A DNA stretch of 10,334 nucleotides from Lachnospiraceae bacterium (GCA_015057205.1 SVEW01000079.1:1-10334); one strand, 5' to 3'. Positions 1 through 6,543 are shown, numbered from the stretch's first letter. Notes: generated by a model from the sequence alone, not told the origin. Translations and numbers: made by a program.

Positions 1-192
1 ACTAGATGGACGTGGCGCCGGTTTCTCTACGACAGCTCTACGTTCCTCTACTTCCGGTATTTCTGTCTTCTTCTTAAATAGCGGCTTCTTAACTACCGGT
101 TCGTCATCCATTTCAAAATCATCATTATCAATATCAAATTCTTCATCCGGATCTAATTTCATTGCATCAAGAATTTTATCCATCAGTCCCAT
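1..192 (-). CDS. sepF: SepF, cell division protein (N-terminal part; gene runs off the left edge)
   Basis: SepF bundles and membrane-anchors FtsZ filaments at the division site of Gram-positive bacteria. Only the first 64 codons are in the window. They begin MGLMDKILDAMKLDPDEE, which matches the short amphipathic N-terminal membrane-binding helix of SepF. An acidic linker rich in Asp/Glu follows (about residues 15-31), then a Lys/Pro-rich linker; the globular FtsZ-binding domain lies outside the window. The ATG at 192 is chosen because an AGGAGA ribosome binding site lies upstream and the alternative ATG at 200 meets a stop after five codons. It sits 23 bases after yggS, the classical yggS-sepF order, and is probably the third gene of the operon driven by the promoter at 2325-2353. 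The assignment rests on the N-terminus and context, so it is strong but not complete. Confidence 0.85.
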   Translation of the reverse strand, partial: MGLMDKILDAMKLDPDEEFDIDNDDFEMDDEPVVKKPLFKKKTEIPEVEERRAVVEKPAPRPSS

Positions 193-215
193 TCTTTCAT
201 CTCTCCTAACACTTC

Positions 216-926
216 CTACTCAACATAGCTATTCGTATAATAACGCTGACCAAAAATTTTACTTCCAACACGAATCATTGTTGAGCCTTCTTTGATGGCT
301 GCCACATAATCTTGTGACATACCCATTGATAAAATTTTCATATCTACATTATCAATGTTTTCCTTACGAATGTCAACTGCTAATTGCGACATTTTGTGGA
401 AAATTGGCAAATTCTCATCAGGATCCTCTACATATGGTGCACTAGTCATCAGACCACATATATGAATATTTGGTAATTTTGCCACTTCTCTGACTAATTC
501 CATTGTTTCTTCTAAAGTAACACCAAATTTCGTCTCTTCTCTTGCTACATTAACCTGGATTAAAATATCCTGACAAACATTATTCATTACCGCAAGACGA
601 CTAATTTCTGCAGCTAGTCGCATAGAATCTACCGAGTGAATTAACGCAACTTTTCCAACGATATATTTCACCTTATTCCTTTGCAAATGGCCAATCATAT
701 GCCAACGAATATCTTTGGGCAGACGCTCCATTTTATCGCATAATTCCTGCACTTTATTCTCTCCAAAATCCCTCACACCAGCTTCATAGGCTTCGCGAAT
801 CATATCTGCCGGTTTTGTTTTGCTAACAGCAACTAAACACACATCACTAGGTTTACGGTGCACGCTCTTACATGCCTTATTCATTTCTTGTACTACATTT
901 TGCAGTCCATCCATTATTTCGCTCAT
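216..926 (-). CDS. yggS: YggS/YlmE family PLP-binding protein (pyridoxal phosphate homeostasis)
   Basis: Member of the YggS/PROSC/YlmE family, cytosolic single-domain alanine-racemase-fold proteins that bind pyridoxal 5'-phosphate and help keep vitamin B6 and amino acid pools in balance; no enzymatic reaction is firmly established. The 236 residues match the usual family length. Visible landmarks are AVSKTKP with the expected PLP Schiff-base lysine at K36, FGENKVQE (54-61), WHMIGHLQRNK (75-85), KFGV, GLMTSAP, the phosphate-binding SMGMSQDY, and RVGSKIFG near the C-terminus (more often RVGTxIFG). The ATG start has an AAAGGAA ribosome binding site at good distance. It lies 23 bases after the HlyD-like gene and 23 bases before sepF; linkage of yggS to sepF is a conserved feature of Gram-positive division clusters. 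Family assignment is secure. Confidence 0.95.
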   Translation of the reverse strand: MSEIMDGLQNVVQEMNKACKSVHRKPSDVCLVAVSKTKPADMIREAYEAGVRDFGENKVQELCDKMERLPKDIRWHMIGHLQRNKVKYIVGKVALIHSVDSMRLAAEISRLAVMNNVCQDILIQVNVAREETKFGVTLEETMELVREVAKLPNIHICGLMTSAPYVEDPDENLPIFHKMSQLAVDIRKENIDNVDMKILSMGMSQDYVAAIKEGSTMIRVGSKIFGQRYYTNSYVE

Positions 927-949
927 TTTTTATTCCTTTCTGTCCGTTA

Positions 950-2302
950 CTAAGGTACCATTTCGCCCTCTTCCACCAACGTACCATCTAAAACTATGTG
1001 ATCGTAATTTCTTATACTATACGGCACATTCATATCTGTAATACTGTAATCATCATTCTGTTTTAATATTTGCACAATCTTTACAACTGCATACCCTTTG
1101 TTCATACAATAAACACAAGGATAATTGCTTGTTTTAGCAAGTCGATAGGTTGCCGAAGACCCTGGAATTTGTATTTCATCACCAACCTGTAATTTCCCCG
1201 AACGAACATAACAATATTGCTCATCAGAGATATAAATTGGCGTCACCACATATTCATCAACATTATTAGTTCCTTTTCCAGCCCCCTTTTTCATAACTCC
1301 TTTTGTATTACCACTTTCCATAATACAATCCTTAGGAATGGCAATAAACGGTAATTTTATTATAGAGGAATTTGGTATTTTAAATCCCTTCGTTTTATTG
1401 ACGATTAAATCAATATCTACATATCTGCTCTTTGCGTACCTAATCAATCCTGTTGTTAACTCTAAGCTCAAGAATTCTTTACCTTTCCGGTTTATTATCT
1501 GAAAAGGCACCGTCAAAGTTTTATTATCTGCAAGAAACTTAACATCAATGTAAGAATCTTTCGATAAGTTCTGTTTAAGTCCACTATCCAATGGCACGAT
1601 TAGATGCCAGGTTTCATCCGTTACCAATTTATAAATGGAATCCCCTGCCACTACCTTCTTACGGTTTGCCAAACTATCCTTTGTATAATTTGCTCCATCT
1701 ACCTGTTCTGGCGTAAAAGTGTTTACCGTAACATGTTCCATACCATCTTCTTCGTACAAAACAATGCCTGCCTGATACGCATAATACGCAGACATGCCGG
1801 AAATTACGGATTCCATCCCCTCTTTTACGGAATATGCTTCTATTATTTTACTATTAACGCTATCTTGAAAACCATAAAGGTCGTAAAAATTATTATCTTT
1901 GTATGAGTACGTATAATCATCCAAAAGTTCCAATAGTTCTTTTCTTCCATCCGCACTAATGGAATCCCCTACATTACTCGCAACCTGCTTCAAATCGTTC
2001 GAAAAATTATCTGTTTCATGCAATGCATATACGATACTTTTTGCACTTGCTTTTGTATTCTCTTTTGTCAGGTATGTAATGTATCCATTTCGTGATGCCT
2101 TAACAACATGCTCCTGCCGAAGCGCCAAAGCATGAAACGAATAATACGAGGACAAATCTCCGATTGTCACTTCGTATGACGCAACACGTTTGTGTGTTAC
2201 AAATGAGAAAATAAGCACCAGTAAATAGATACAAAGAACACCGAATATAATTCCGCCAATGCGAAACTGAAACGGCTTTTTAAATTTTACAACATTGTCC
2301 AT
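950..2302 (-). CDS. HlyD/membrane-fusion-like envelope protein, single N-terminal membrane anchor
   Basis: A 450-residue protein that probably sits in the membrane with most of its mass outside the cell. It has a basic N-terminus (MDNVVKFKKPFQFR), one hydrophobic segment at about residues 15-35, and a long extracytoplasmic part. A biotinyl/lipoyl-like half motif appears at about residues 66-92 (VVKASRNGYITYL followed by a Lys/Ser-rich strand), and the later beta-rich part with KIPNSSII and GDEIQIPG resembles the barrel regions of HlyD-type periplasmic adaptors. No ABC or other transporter gene is adjacent, so an export role cannot be read from context. The ATG at 2302 is chosen over in-frame starts up to 2362 because a GGAAGGAG site (2309-2316) precedes it and the promoter at 2325-2353 lies inside the longer version. 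It is first in an operon with yggS and sepF, which hints at a role tied to division or the envelope. Family call moderate, function unknown. Confidence 0.72.
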   Translation of the reverse strand: MDNVVKFKKPFQFRIGGIIFGVLCIYLLVLIFSFVTHKRVASYEVTIGDLSSYYSFHALALRQEHVVKASRNGYITYLTKENTKASAKSIVYALHETDNFSNDLKQVASNVGDSISADGRKELLELLDDYTYSYKDNNFYDLYGFQDSVNSKIIEAYSVKEGMESVISGMSAYYAYQAGIVLYEEDGMEHVTVNTFTPEQVDGANYTKDSLANRKKVVAGDSIYKLVTDETWHLIVPLDSGLKQNLSKDSYIDVKFLADNKTLTVPFQIINRKGKEFLSLELTTGLIRYAKSRYVDIDLIVNKTKGFKIPNSSIIKLPFIAIPKDCIMESGNTKGVMKKGAGKGTNNVDEYVVTPIYISDEQYCYVRSGKLQVGDEIQIPGSSATYRLAKTSNYPCVYCMNKGYAVVKIVQILKQNDDYSITDMNVPYSIRNYDHIVLDGTLVEEGEMVP

Positions 2303-2308
2303 TCGTGT

Positions 2309-2316
2309 CTCCTTCC
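2309..2316 (-). promoter_or_regulatory. Ribosome binding site deciding the HlyD-like start
   Basis: GGAAGGAG lies six bases before the ATG at 2302. Together with the promoter just upstream it leaves a leader of only about 15 bases and excludes the longer reading frame. Confidence 0.8.
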
Positions 2317-2324
2317 AAACTATT

Positions 2325-2353
2325 ATTATACCATTTCGTACACCAATAAACAA
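2325..2353 (-). promoter_or_regulatory. Sigma-A-type promoter of the hlyD-like/yggS/sepF operon
   Basis: Reading the minus strand: -35 TTGTTT at 2348-2353, a 17-base spacer, and a perfect -10 TATAAT at 2325-2330 preceded by TGG (an extended -10, TGnTATAAT). Transcription should begin near 2318. It lies just downstream of the terminator that ends the preceding unit, so the two units are cleanly separated. Confidence 0.85.
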
Positions 2354-2360
2354 TATTATC

Positions 2361-2389
2361 AAATAAAAAGGGCTGCTAAAAAGCAGCCC
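2361..2389 (-). terminator. Rho-independent terminator after the P-loop gene
   Basis: On the minus strand an 8-base-pair stem GGGCTGCT/AGCAGCCC (2382-2389 with 2370-2377) closes a four-base loop TTTT and is followed by TTTTTATTT (2361-2369). It starts about 13 bases after the stop codon of the P-loop gene. The stem is GC-rich in an AT-rich region, which makes chance unlikely. Confidence 0.92.
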
Positions 2390-2402
2390 GCATAATTATC
2401 TT

Positions 2403-2825
2403 TTATAACGAAATGTCTATGTATTGTTTTGCGCACTCGGGAAGATCTTTCTCATCTTTAGATACACTTAGTGTAAATTTAATATTATATTTGTCACTTA
2501 ATACGTTCAATTTCTTAAGAATCTTAGCAAATTCATCCATATTCTGAATGTGTGCAATTGTTAGGAAGCTATCTAAATATACTTCTTCCAAATCGTTATC
2601 CTGTGAAAGTATTCCACACAGGAATCCAGTGAATTCATCCGGGCTGTCAACCGGCAACTCCGGTACATTAATTAAACGGACTTTGTTACTAAGCTCATAC
2701 ATGTGCTTGGTATTTTTATCCAAGAATACAATGTTTCCATTAGCTTTCTTTACAGCTTCGTTCACTCTTTCAAGTAGAAATTTAGTCTTTCCTTTTCCTT
2801 TTTCCCCAGAAATGATTTGTATCAT
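2403..2825 (-). CDS. Small P-loop NTP-binding protein of unknown function
   Basis: A 140-residue cytosolic protein that I cannot assign to a named family. Residues 7-14 (GEKGKGKT) form a clean Walker A motif directly after the first beta strand (MIQIIS). A hydrophobic strand NIVFLDK follows at 31-37. VYLDS at 82-86 could be a Walker B-like strand ending in Asp85. The C-terminal half alternates helix and strand (FAKILKKLNVL, IKFTLSVS), compatible with a minimal RecA- or thymidine-kinase-like fold. The ATG at 2825 is chosen because AGGAGG (2835-2840) lies nine bases upstream; an in-frame GTG at 2855 would overlap that site. The gene has its own promoter and terminator, so it is expressed alone between an elongasome operon and a sepF operon. 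Binding of a nucleotide is a fair inference; any substrate or partner is unknown. Confidence 0.8.
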   Translation of the reverse strand: MIQIISGEKGKGKTKFLLERVNEAVKKANGNIVFLDKNTKHMYELSNKVRLINVPELPVDSPDEFTGFLCGILSQDNDLEEVYLDSFLTIAHIQNMDEFAKILKKLNVLSDKYNIKFTLSVSKDEKDLPECAKQYIDISL

Positions 2826-2834
2826 AGCTTTTTT

Positions 2835-2840
2835 CCTCCT
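2835..2840 (-). promoter_or_regulatory. Ribosome binding site deciding the P-loop gene start
   Basis: A perfect AGGAGG nine bases before the ATG at 2825; it favours this start over the upstream in-frame GTG at 2855. Confidence 0.8.
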
Positions 2841-2916
2841 GCTTCCGTTGTCCACAAATTGTCTGAATCAAAAGAACTCTCCATCCTTTTGGGGCACAAC
2901 TATCTTTGATAACTCT

Positions 2917-2945
2917 ATTATATTGTATTACCAAAATAAAAACAA
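2917..2945 (-). promoter_or_regulatory. Sigma-A-type promoter of the P-loop gene
   Basis: On the minus strand: -35 TTGTTT at 2940-2945, a 17-base spacer, and -10 TATAAT at 2917-2922. The predicted start near 2910 gives a leader of about 85 bases before the ATG at 2825. The -35 hexamer, spacing and -10 hexamer are identical to those of the promoter at 2325-2353, but this one lacks the TGn extension. Confidence 0.8.
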
Positions 2946-2949
2946 CATC

Positions 2950-2987
2950 AAAAACAGAAAATTTTTAAAATTATGCACTTTTACTGT
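2950..2987 (-). terminator. Possible weak terminator of the mre-min-rodA-dacF operon
   Basis: After the dacF stop codon the minus strand carries an imperfect AT-rich hairpin, ACAG (2984-2987 side) pairing with CTGT (2954-2957 side) and extended by A/T pairs with one mismatch, then TTTTT. It is in the right place, immediately before the next promoter, but the stem is weak and the loop large. No better candidate is visible between 2946 and 2993. Confidence 0.3.
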
Positions 2988-2993
2988 ATTTAA

Positions 2994-3983
2994 TCACTTT
3001 TTTCTGACACTTTTCATCATCTGATTTACAAAACGAAACATATGGCTCCCATTATCGCCGCCCATTACTATAAAAATATAACGCTGTTTCTTCTTATTTT
3101 CTGCTAGCAGTACAAAACATCTTCCCGCATTATATGTGGTTCCGCTTTTTCCTCCAAGTATTTTATACCCAGCAGGAACTTTCACAGTTCCTAACAAGAA
3201 GCGATTTCCTGATTCATAAGTCATCGCCTTCTCATACCCACTTGCACGATGAATGGTAATTGTTTTTTTCTTTGTTTTGATTAGCTTAAGGAAACGGGGT
3301 TCCTCACAGGCTTTTTGCATGATTAGATACATGTCATAAACAGTTGTATAATGGTTTGGATCATGTATTCCATTAGCATTCACAAAATGACTATGCGTTG
3401 CACCCAACTGTGCTGCGGTTTCGTTCATTAATTCTGCGAATTCCTCTACGGAACCACTCACATATTCCGCAAGCGCCTTGGCTGCATCGTTACCGCTAAC
3501 CATTAACAACCCATATAACAATCCTTCAACAGATACCTCGTCCCCTTCGTTTAAGCCCGCACGATTTGCTCCGGCCGGAAGCATTACCGCTTCTTTACTA
3601 ATCACGACAGTGTCGCTAAGTTTGCAATTTTTTAATACAAGATAAGCGGTCAAAATCTTCGTGGTACTTGCCGGATAAACCTTTTCCTGTGCATGATACG
3701 CATAAGGAGTTTCCTTCGTAGTAACATTAAACGCACCACCAGCCTTTACATAGGACGTATCTACACTCTTTGCAAGAATATCCTTTTCAGGTACTTCACA
3801 ATAAGCTGCACCTAAATAATCTATATTTGCAGTATCTGATTCTGTAGTTTGTTCTTCGTTTAATACCGAGTAGGCATCATATGCATTTTCCAATGCCTGA
3901 TCTTTTGCACAGCCCTGTAAAAAGCTGCCCATTAGAGCCATGGCTAAAAAAGCACACAAAACCTTTTTACTTATACATTTCAC
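2994..3983 (-). CDS. dacF: D-alanyl-D-alanine carboxypeptidase (PBP5/DacF family, peptidase S11), predicted lipoprotein
   Basis: A low-molecular-weight penicillin-binding protein that removes the terminal D-alanine from peptidoglycan pentapeptides outside the membrane. The N-terminus is a lipoprotein signal: basic MKCISKK, a hydrophobic stretch, and the lipobox LQGC with lipidated Cys25. The S11 catalytic motifs are all present in order: S106-T-T-K109 (within YPASTTK), S163-G-N165, and K279-S-G281 where most relatives have KTG. At 329 residues it ends soon after the catalytic domain and lacks the C-terminal beta domain and amphipathic anchor of classical PBP5/DacA, consistent with anchoring by the lipid instead. 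The start is a GTG at 3983 that overlaps the mgsA end by 17 bases, with GGAG close upstream; it keeps the lysines expected in front of the signal. Last gene of the elongation operon. The gene symbol is by family resemblance only. Confidence 0.9.
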   Translation of the reverse strand: MKCISKKVLCAFLAMALMGSFLQGCAKDQALENAYDAYSVLNEEQTTESDTANIDYLGAAYCEVPEKDILAKSVDTSYVKAGGAFNVTTKETPYAYHAQEKVYPASTTKILTAYLVLKNCKLSDTVVISKEAVMLPAGANRAGLNEGDEVSVEGLLYGLLMVSGNDAAKALAEYVSGSVEEFAELMNETAAQLGATHSHFVNANGIHDPNHYTTVYDMYLIMQKACEEPRFLKLIKTKKKTITIHRASGYEKAMTYESGNRFLLGTVKVPAGYKILGGKSGTTYNAGRCFVLLAENKKKQRYIFIVMGGDNGSHMFRFVNQMMKSVRKK

Positions 3984-4362
3984 GCCACTCCATATCTCCT
4001 CTGTCTAAAGATTTGATCAAAAGCTCTGCACTGGCCAGATTCGTGGCTAATGGGATGTTATGCATATCGCATAATTTAACTATAATATTTACATCCGGTT
4101 CATGATTCTTAGGTGATAACGGATCACGTAAAAAAATAACCAAATCCATTTGATTATGTTCAATCTGAGCACCCAACTGCTGATCGCCACCAAGGTGTCC
4201 TGCAAGATATTTATGAACACTTAAATTCGTCACTTCTTCCACCAGTCTTCCGGTGGTTCCGGTAGCATATAAATCGTTTTTGCTTAAAATATTACGGTAA
4301 GCAATGCAAAAATTCTGCATTAATTTCTTTTTCGCATCATGTGCAATCAATCCAATATTCAT
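3967..4362 (-). CDS. mgsA: Methylglyoxal synthase
   Basis: Converts dihydroxyacetone phosphate to methylglyoxal and phosphate in the cytosol, a bypass that relieves phosphosugar overload and phosphate limitation. The 131 residues match the short Gram-positive form. Seen in order: LIAHDAKK (5-12), the phosphate-binding YATGTTG (32-38), GGDQQ (58-62) with catalytic Asp60 (equivalent to E. coli Asp71), RDPL with Asp80, HEPD with His87 and Asp90, and NIPLATN (102-108). The segment before GGDQQ reads AGHL where E. coli and many others have SGPL/M, so the Ser that helps hold phosphate is replaced by Ala54. The ATG shares one base with the rodA stop codon (TAATG), and the gene end overlaps dacF, so it is embedded in the operon rather than inserted recently. 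Very secure assignment. Confidence 0.95.
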   Translation of the reverse strand: MNIGLIAHDAKKKLMQNFCIAYRNILSKNDLYATGTTGRLVEEVTNLSVHKYLAGHLGGDQQLGAQIEHNQMDLVIFLRDPLSPKNHEPDVNIIVKLCDMHNIPLATNLASAELLIKSLDRGDMEWREMYK

Positions 4363-5483
4363 TATCGTACCCCCGATCTATATTTTCTAGGTTGCAAGGC
4401 AACATTTAATACAAGACCGATACCAATATACATAGATACCAGTGATGTTAATCCATAACTAACAAATGGTAGTGTTAATCCGGTATTTGGCATTAATCCG
4501 GTGTTAACACAAATATTTACAAATGCCTGGTTCGCAATAATTGCTGCGACACCCACAGCAATCAAACGTCCCTGCATATCTTTAGCGCGCTTTGCAACCC
4601 AAATACACTCTAATGTGATAAACAAAAGCATAATTATTACAAAAGCACATCCTAAAAAGCCTAACTCTTCCCCGACAATTGCAAAGATGAAGTCCGTATG
4701 TTGTTCAATAATAAAACCACCATTCTTTAACGAAGCAGCCTCAGAATTAAACAAGCCTTTACCGGCCAATTGACCGGAGCCAATTGCAATTATAGAGTTA
4801 ATCTGTTGTAATGCCTCAGATGGATAATCATCCGGACGTAACCACGCCATAATACGCAAATACTGATGATGTGCCAAAAATGTTTCGCCCTTGGTTAATA
4901 TTACATTCAGCAAAACAATCACCAATGGAATAAACACTGCAATGACTCCACCAACAATTTTCCAGCTTAATCCAGCAGCAAACATCATAAAAACAAACAT
5001 CATTGTTGTAACGATTGTTGTTGATAAATCCGGCTGTTTCAATATTAAAACAAGCGGAACGCCAACCAATAAAAGACATATAGCAATGGTCTTTAATTGG
5101 TTTATATGTTCATAATGCTTGCCAAGATAATAGGCAAAAAACAAAATTATCAAAATCTTGGCCAGTTCAGAAGGTTGAAATTTAAAACCACCAACTTCAA
5201 TCCATCGCTGTGCTCCTTTTGCATCATGGCCAAATATCGGAAGCATAATAACGGCCAGCATGCATACATTAAATACATAGATTGGCCAGGGTAATTTCAT
5301 ATAATACTCATAGTCAATTAGCGATGTAATTGCCATTACTATGACGCCCAGCACCATACCTATAATCTGTTTATTCTGATATGCAGGGTTCGCACTTCCG
5401 ATAACCAGTATGCCAAATATATTAAGTATCATTACTTCAATTACCAATCGAAATCTGTAATTCTTAATCTTGTACTTTAACAT
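4362..5483 (-). CDS. rodA: RodA, SEDS-family peptidoglycan glycosyltransferase
   Basis: Integral membrane polymerase that links lipid II into glycan strands during side-wall elongation, working as a pair with the class B PBP encoded upstream. The 373 residues contain about ten hydrophobic segments. SEDS signatures are clear: GAQRWIEVGGFKFQPSELAK (90-109), KQPDLSTT (149-156), HTDFIFAIVGEELG (262-275) holding the likely catalytic Asp264, and TGLMPNTGLTLPFVSYG (328-344). RodA rather than FtsW is favoured by linkage to mreCD and PBP2. The ATG at 5483 has an AAAGGAA ribosome binding site; the gene starts about 20 bases after minE and its stop overlaps the mgsA start. Confidence 0.94.
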   Translation of the reverse strand: MLKYKIKNYRFRLVIEVMILNIFGILVIGSANPAYQNKQIIGMVLGVIVMAITSLIDYEYYMKLPWPIYVFNVCMLAVIMLPIFGHDAKGAQRWIEVGGFKFQPSELAKILIILFFAYYLGKHYEHINQLKTIAICLLLVGVPLVLILKQPDLSTTIVTTMMFVFMMFAAGLSWKIVGGVIAVFIPLVIVLLNVILTKGETFLAHHQYLRIMAWLRPDDYPSEALQQINSIIAIGSGQLAGKGLFNSEAASLKNGGFIIEQHTDFIFAIVGEELGFLGCAFVIIMLLFITLECIWVAKRAKDMQGRLIAVGVAAIIANQAFVNICVNTGLMPNTGLTLPFVSYGLTSLVSMYIGIGLVLNVALQPRKYRSGVR

Positions 5484-5502
5484 TGTAACTTCCTTTTACT
5501 TC

Positions 5503-5727
5503 CTACTTTACTGTAAGTTTTTGTGATTTGACAGGTATACGAACCAGCAATACACATCCCTCTTCTTGTACAACGGATATCGAAACTACCTGTTCGTCCA
5601 TATCAAAATATTTTTCAAGTACCTTCTCAATGTCTTCACCCATCGCAGAGAAAACATCCTGATTCGTTCCGATTCTATCAGATGAAAGCACCTTCATAAT
5701 TCGTTTCTTAGTTTCTGTTTTCTGCAT
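5503..5727 (-). CDS. minE: MinE, cell division topological specificity factor (short form)
   Basis: MinE stimulates the MinD ATPase and drives Min patterning so that septa form at mid-cell. The 74 residues carry the core of the family: TKKRIMKVLSSDR (6-18) aligns with the MinD-contact helix (KERLxxxLxxDR), followed by the helix DVFSAMGEDIEKVLEKYFDMDE (24-45) and strands VVSISVVQ and CVLLVRIPVK that form the dimerisation domain. The N-terminal amphipathic membrane-targeting helix (typically LxFF...KK) is not visible, and the protein is shorter than the usual 85-90 residues. The ATG at 5727 is preferred, with AGGTGA and GAGAGG upstream; an in-frame GTG at 5739, directly after the minD stop, would add only MRGL. 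Its position directly after minD supports the call. Confidence 0.85.
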   Translation of the reverse strand: MQKTETKKRIMKVLSSDRIGTNQDVFSAMGEDIEKVLEKYFDMDEQVVSISVVQEEGCVLLVRIPVKSQKLTVK

Positions 5728-5739
5728 CAGACCTCTCAC

Positions 5740-6528
5740 CTACCTTACCAACAAACCTGCAATTTTATAGAAAAATCCGGTATTTGCATAGGATATGGAA
5801 ATTGGAACGTCTAATCCCATGAGACGCTTGCATATATTCTCATAACATTTCCCAGCTGTTGTATGAATTTCAATTAGCGGCTGTCCTTTTGTTAATGCAA
5901 CATGCGCAGCTTCGTCTTCCGGTACCACTCCTAGTAAAGGAACATCCAATACTTCTTTAACATCTTCCGGAGACAACATAAATCCCTTTCTAACCAAATC
6001 CACGTGAATACGATTAACCAATATAGATAACTCTTTTTTCCCATTATTTGTTAAAAGAGAGATTACCCGATCTGCATCACGTATAGCAGAGACTTCGGGA
6101 ACTGTAACAACAATAGCTCTGTCTGCAGCATAGGTTGCAGCATCAAATCCATGCCCAATCCCTGCCGGACAATCTAACAGCACGTAATCAAACTGTTGTT
6201 TTAATTCCTGGGTTAACGCATATAACACCTCCGGATAATGAAAAAATTCTTTCCGGTATGGTGCCGCTGGTAAAACGAACAAGTTTGGCACGCGCTTGTC
6301 TTGAATCAAAGCCTGTCTCAAACGGCAATAATGAGACAATACATCCGTTAGATGGTATGTTATTTGATCTTCTAACCCGAGCACTACATCCAAATTTCGT
6401 AGTCCACTATCGGTGTCAATCAAAACAACTTTCTTTTGCATACTTGCCAATCCAAATCCAAGGTTAGCTGTTGTGGTGGTTTTTCCTACCCCACCTTTTC
6501 CTGAAGTAACTACAATTACTTCCCCCAT
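5740..6528 (-). CDS. minD: MinD, septum site-determining ATPase
   Basis: A membrane-cycling ParA/MinD-type ATPase that, with MinE, positions division; in most bacteria it recruits the FtsZ inhibitor MinC. The 262 residues begin MGEVIVVTSGKGGVGKTT, with the deviant Walker A motif (signature Lys11, P-loop Lys16). Further landmarks are IDTDSGLRNLDVVLGLE (37-53; Ser41 where Ile is usual), LLDCPAGIG (switch II), and a C-terminal amphipathic helix GFFYKIAGLLVR that should be the membrane-targeting sequence. The ATG at 6528 is chosen over the one at 6537: AGGAGG (6538-6543) abuts the latter but sits nine bases from the former, and MGEVIVV is the normal MinD start. No minC precedes it, contrary to the arrangement usual in related genomes. 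minE follows with at most 12 bases between. Confidence 0.95.
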   Translation of the reverse strand: MGEVIVVTSGKGGVGKTTTTANLGFGLASMQKKVVLIDTDSGLRNLDVVLGLEDQITYHLTDVLSHYCRLRQALIQDKRVPNLFVLPAAPYRKEFFHYPEVLYALTQELKQQFDYVLLDCPAGIGHGFDAATYAADRAIVVTVPEVSAIRDADRVISLLTNNGKKELSILVNRIHVDLVRKGFMLSPEDVKEVLDVPLLGVVPEDEAAHVALTKGQPLIEIHTTAGKCYENICKRLMGLDVPISISYANTGFFYKIAGLLVR

Positions 6529-6537
6529 AAATTTCAT

Positions 6538-6543
6538 CCTCCT
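6538..6543 (-). promoter_or_regulatory. Ribosome binding site deciding the minD start
   Basis: AGGAGG directly touches the first in-frame ATG (6537) but is nine bases from the second (6528), the same spacing as at the P-loop gene; this supports the shorter MinD. Confidence 0.7.

Noticed and set aside
820..1906. Plus-strand open frames over the yggS start and the HlyD-like gene
   Set aside because: Antisense to well-supported genes; Cys/Phe/Ile-rich composition typical of reverse-strand shadows.
2303..2362. A 20-residue N-terminal extension of the HlyD-like protein
   Set aside because: It contains the promoter -10 and -35 boxes, and has no ribosome binding site, while the ATG at 2302 has a strong one.
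2548..3024. A 158-codon plus-strand open frame across the P-loop gene and the following intergenic region
   Set aside because: It runs antisense to a gene with Walker A motif, ribosome binding site, promoter and terminator; its translation is low-complexity and has no recognisable motif.
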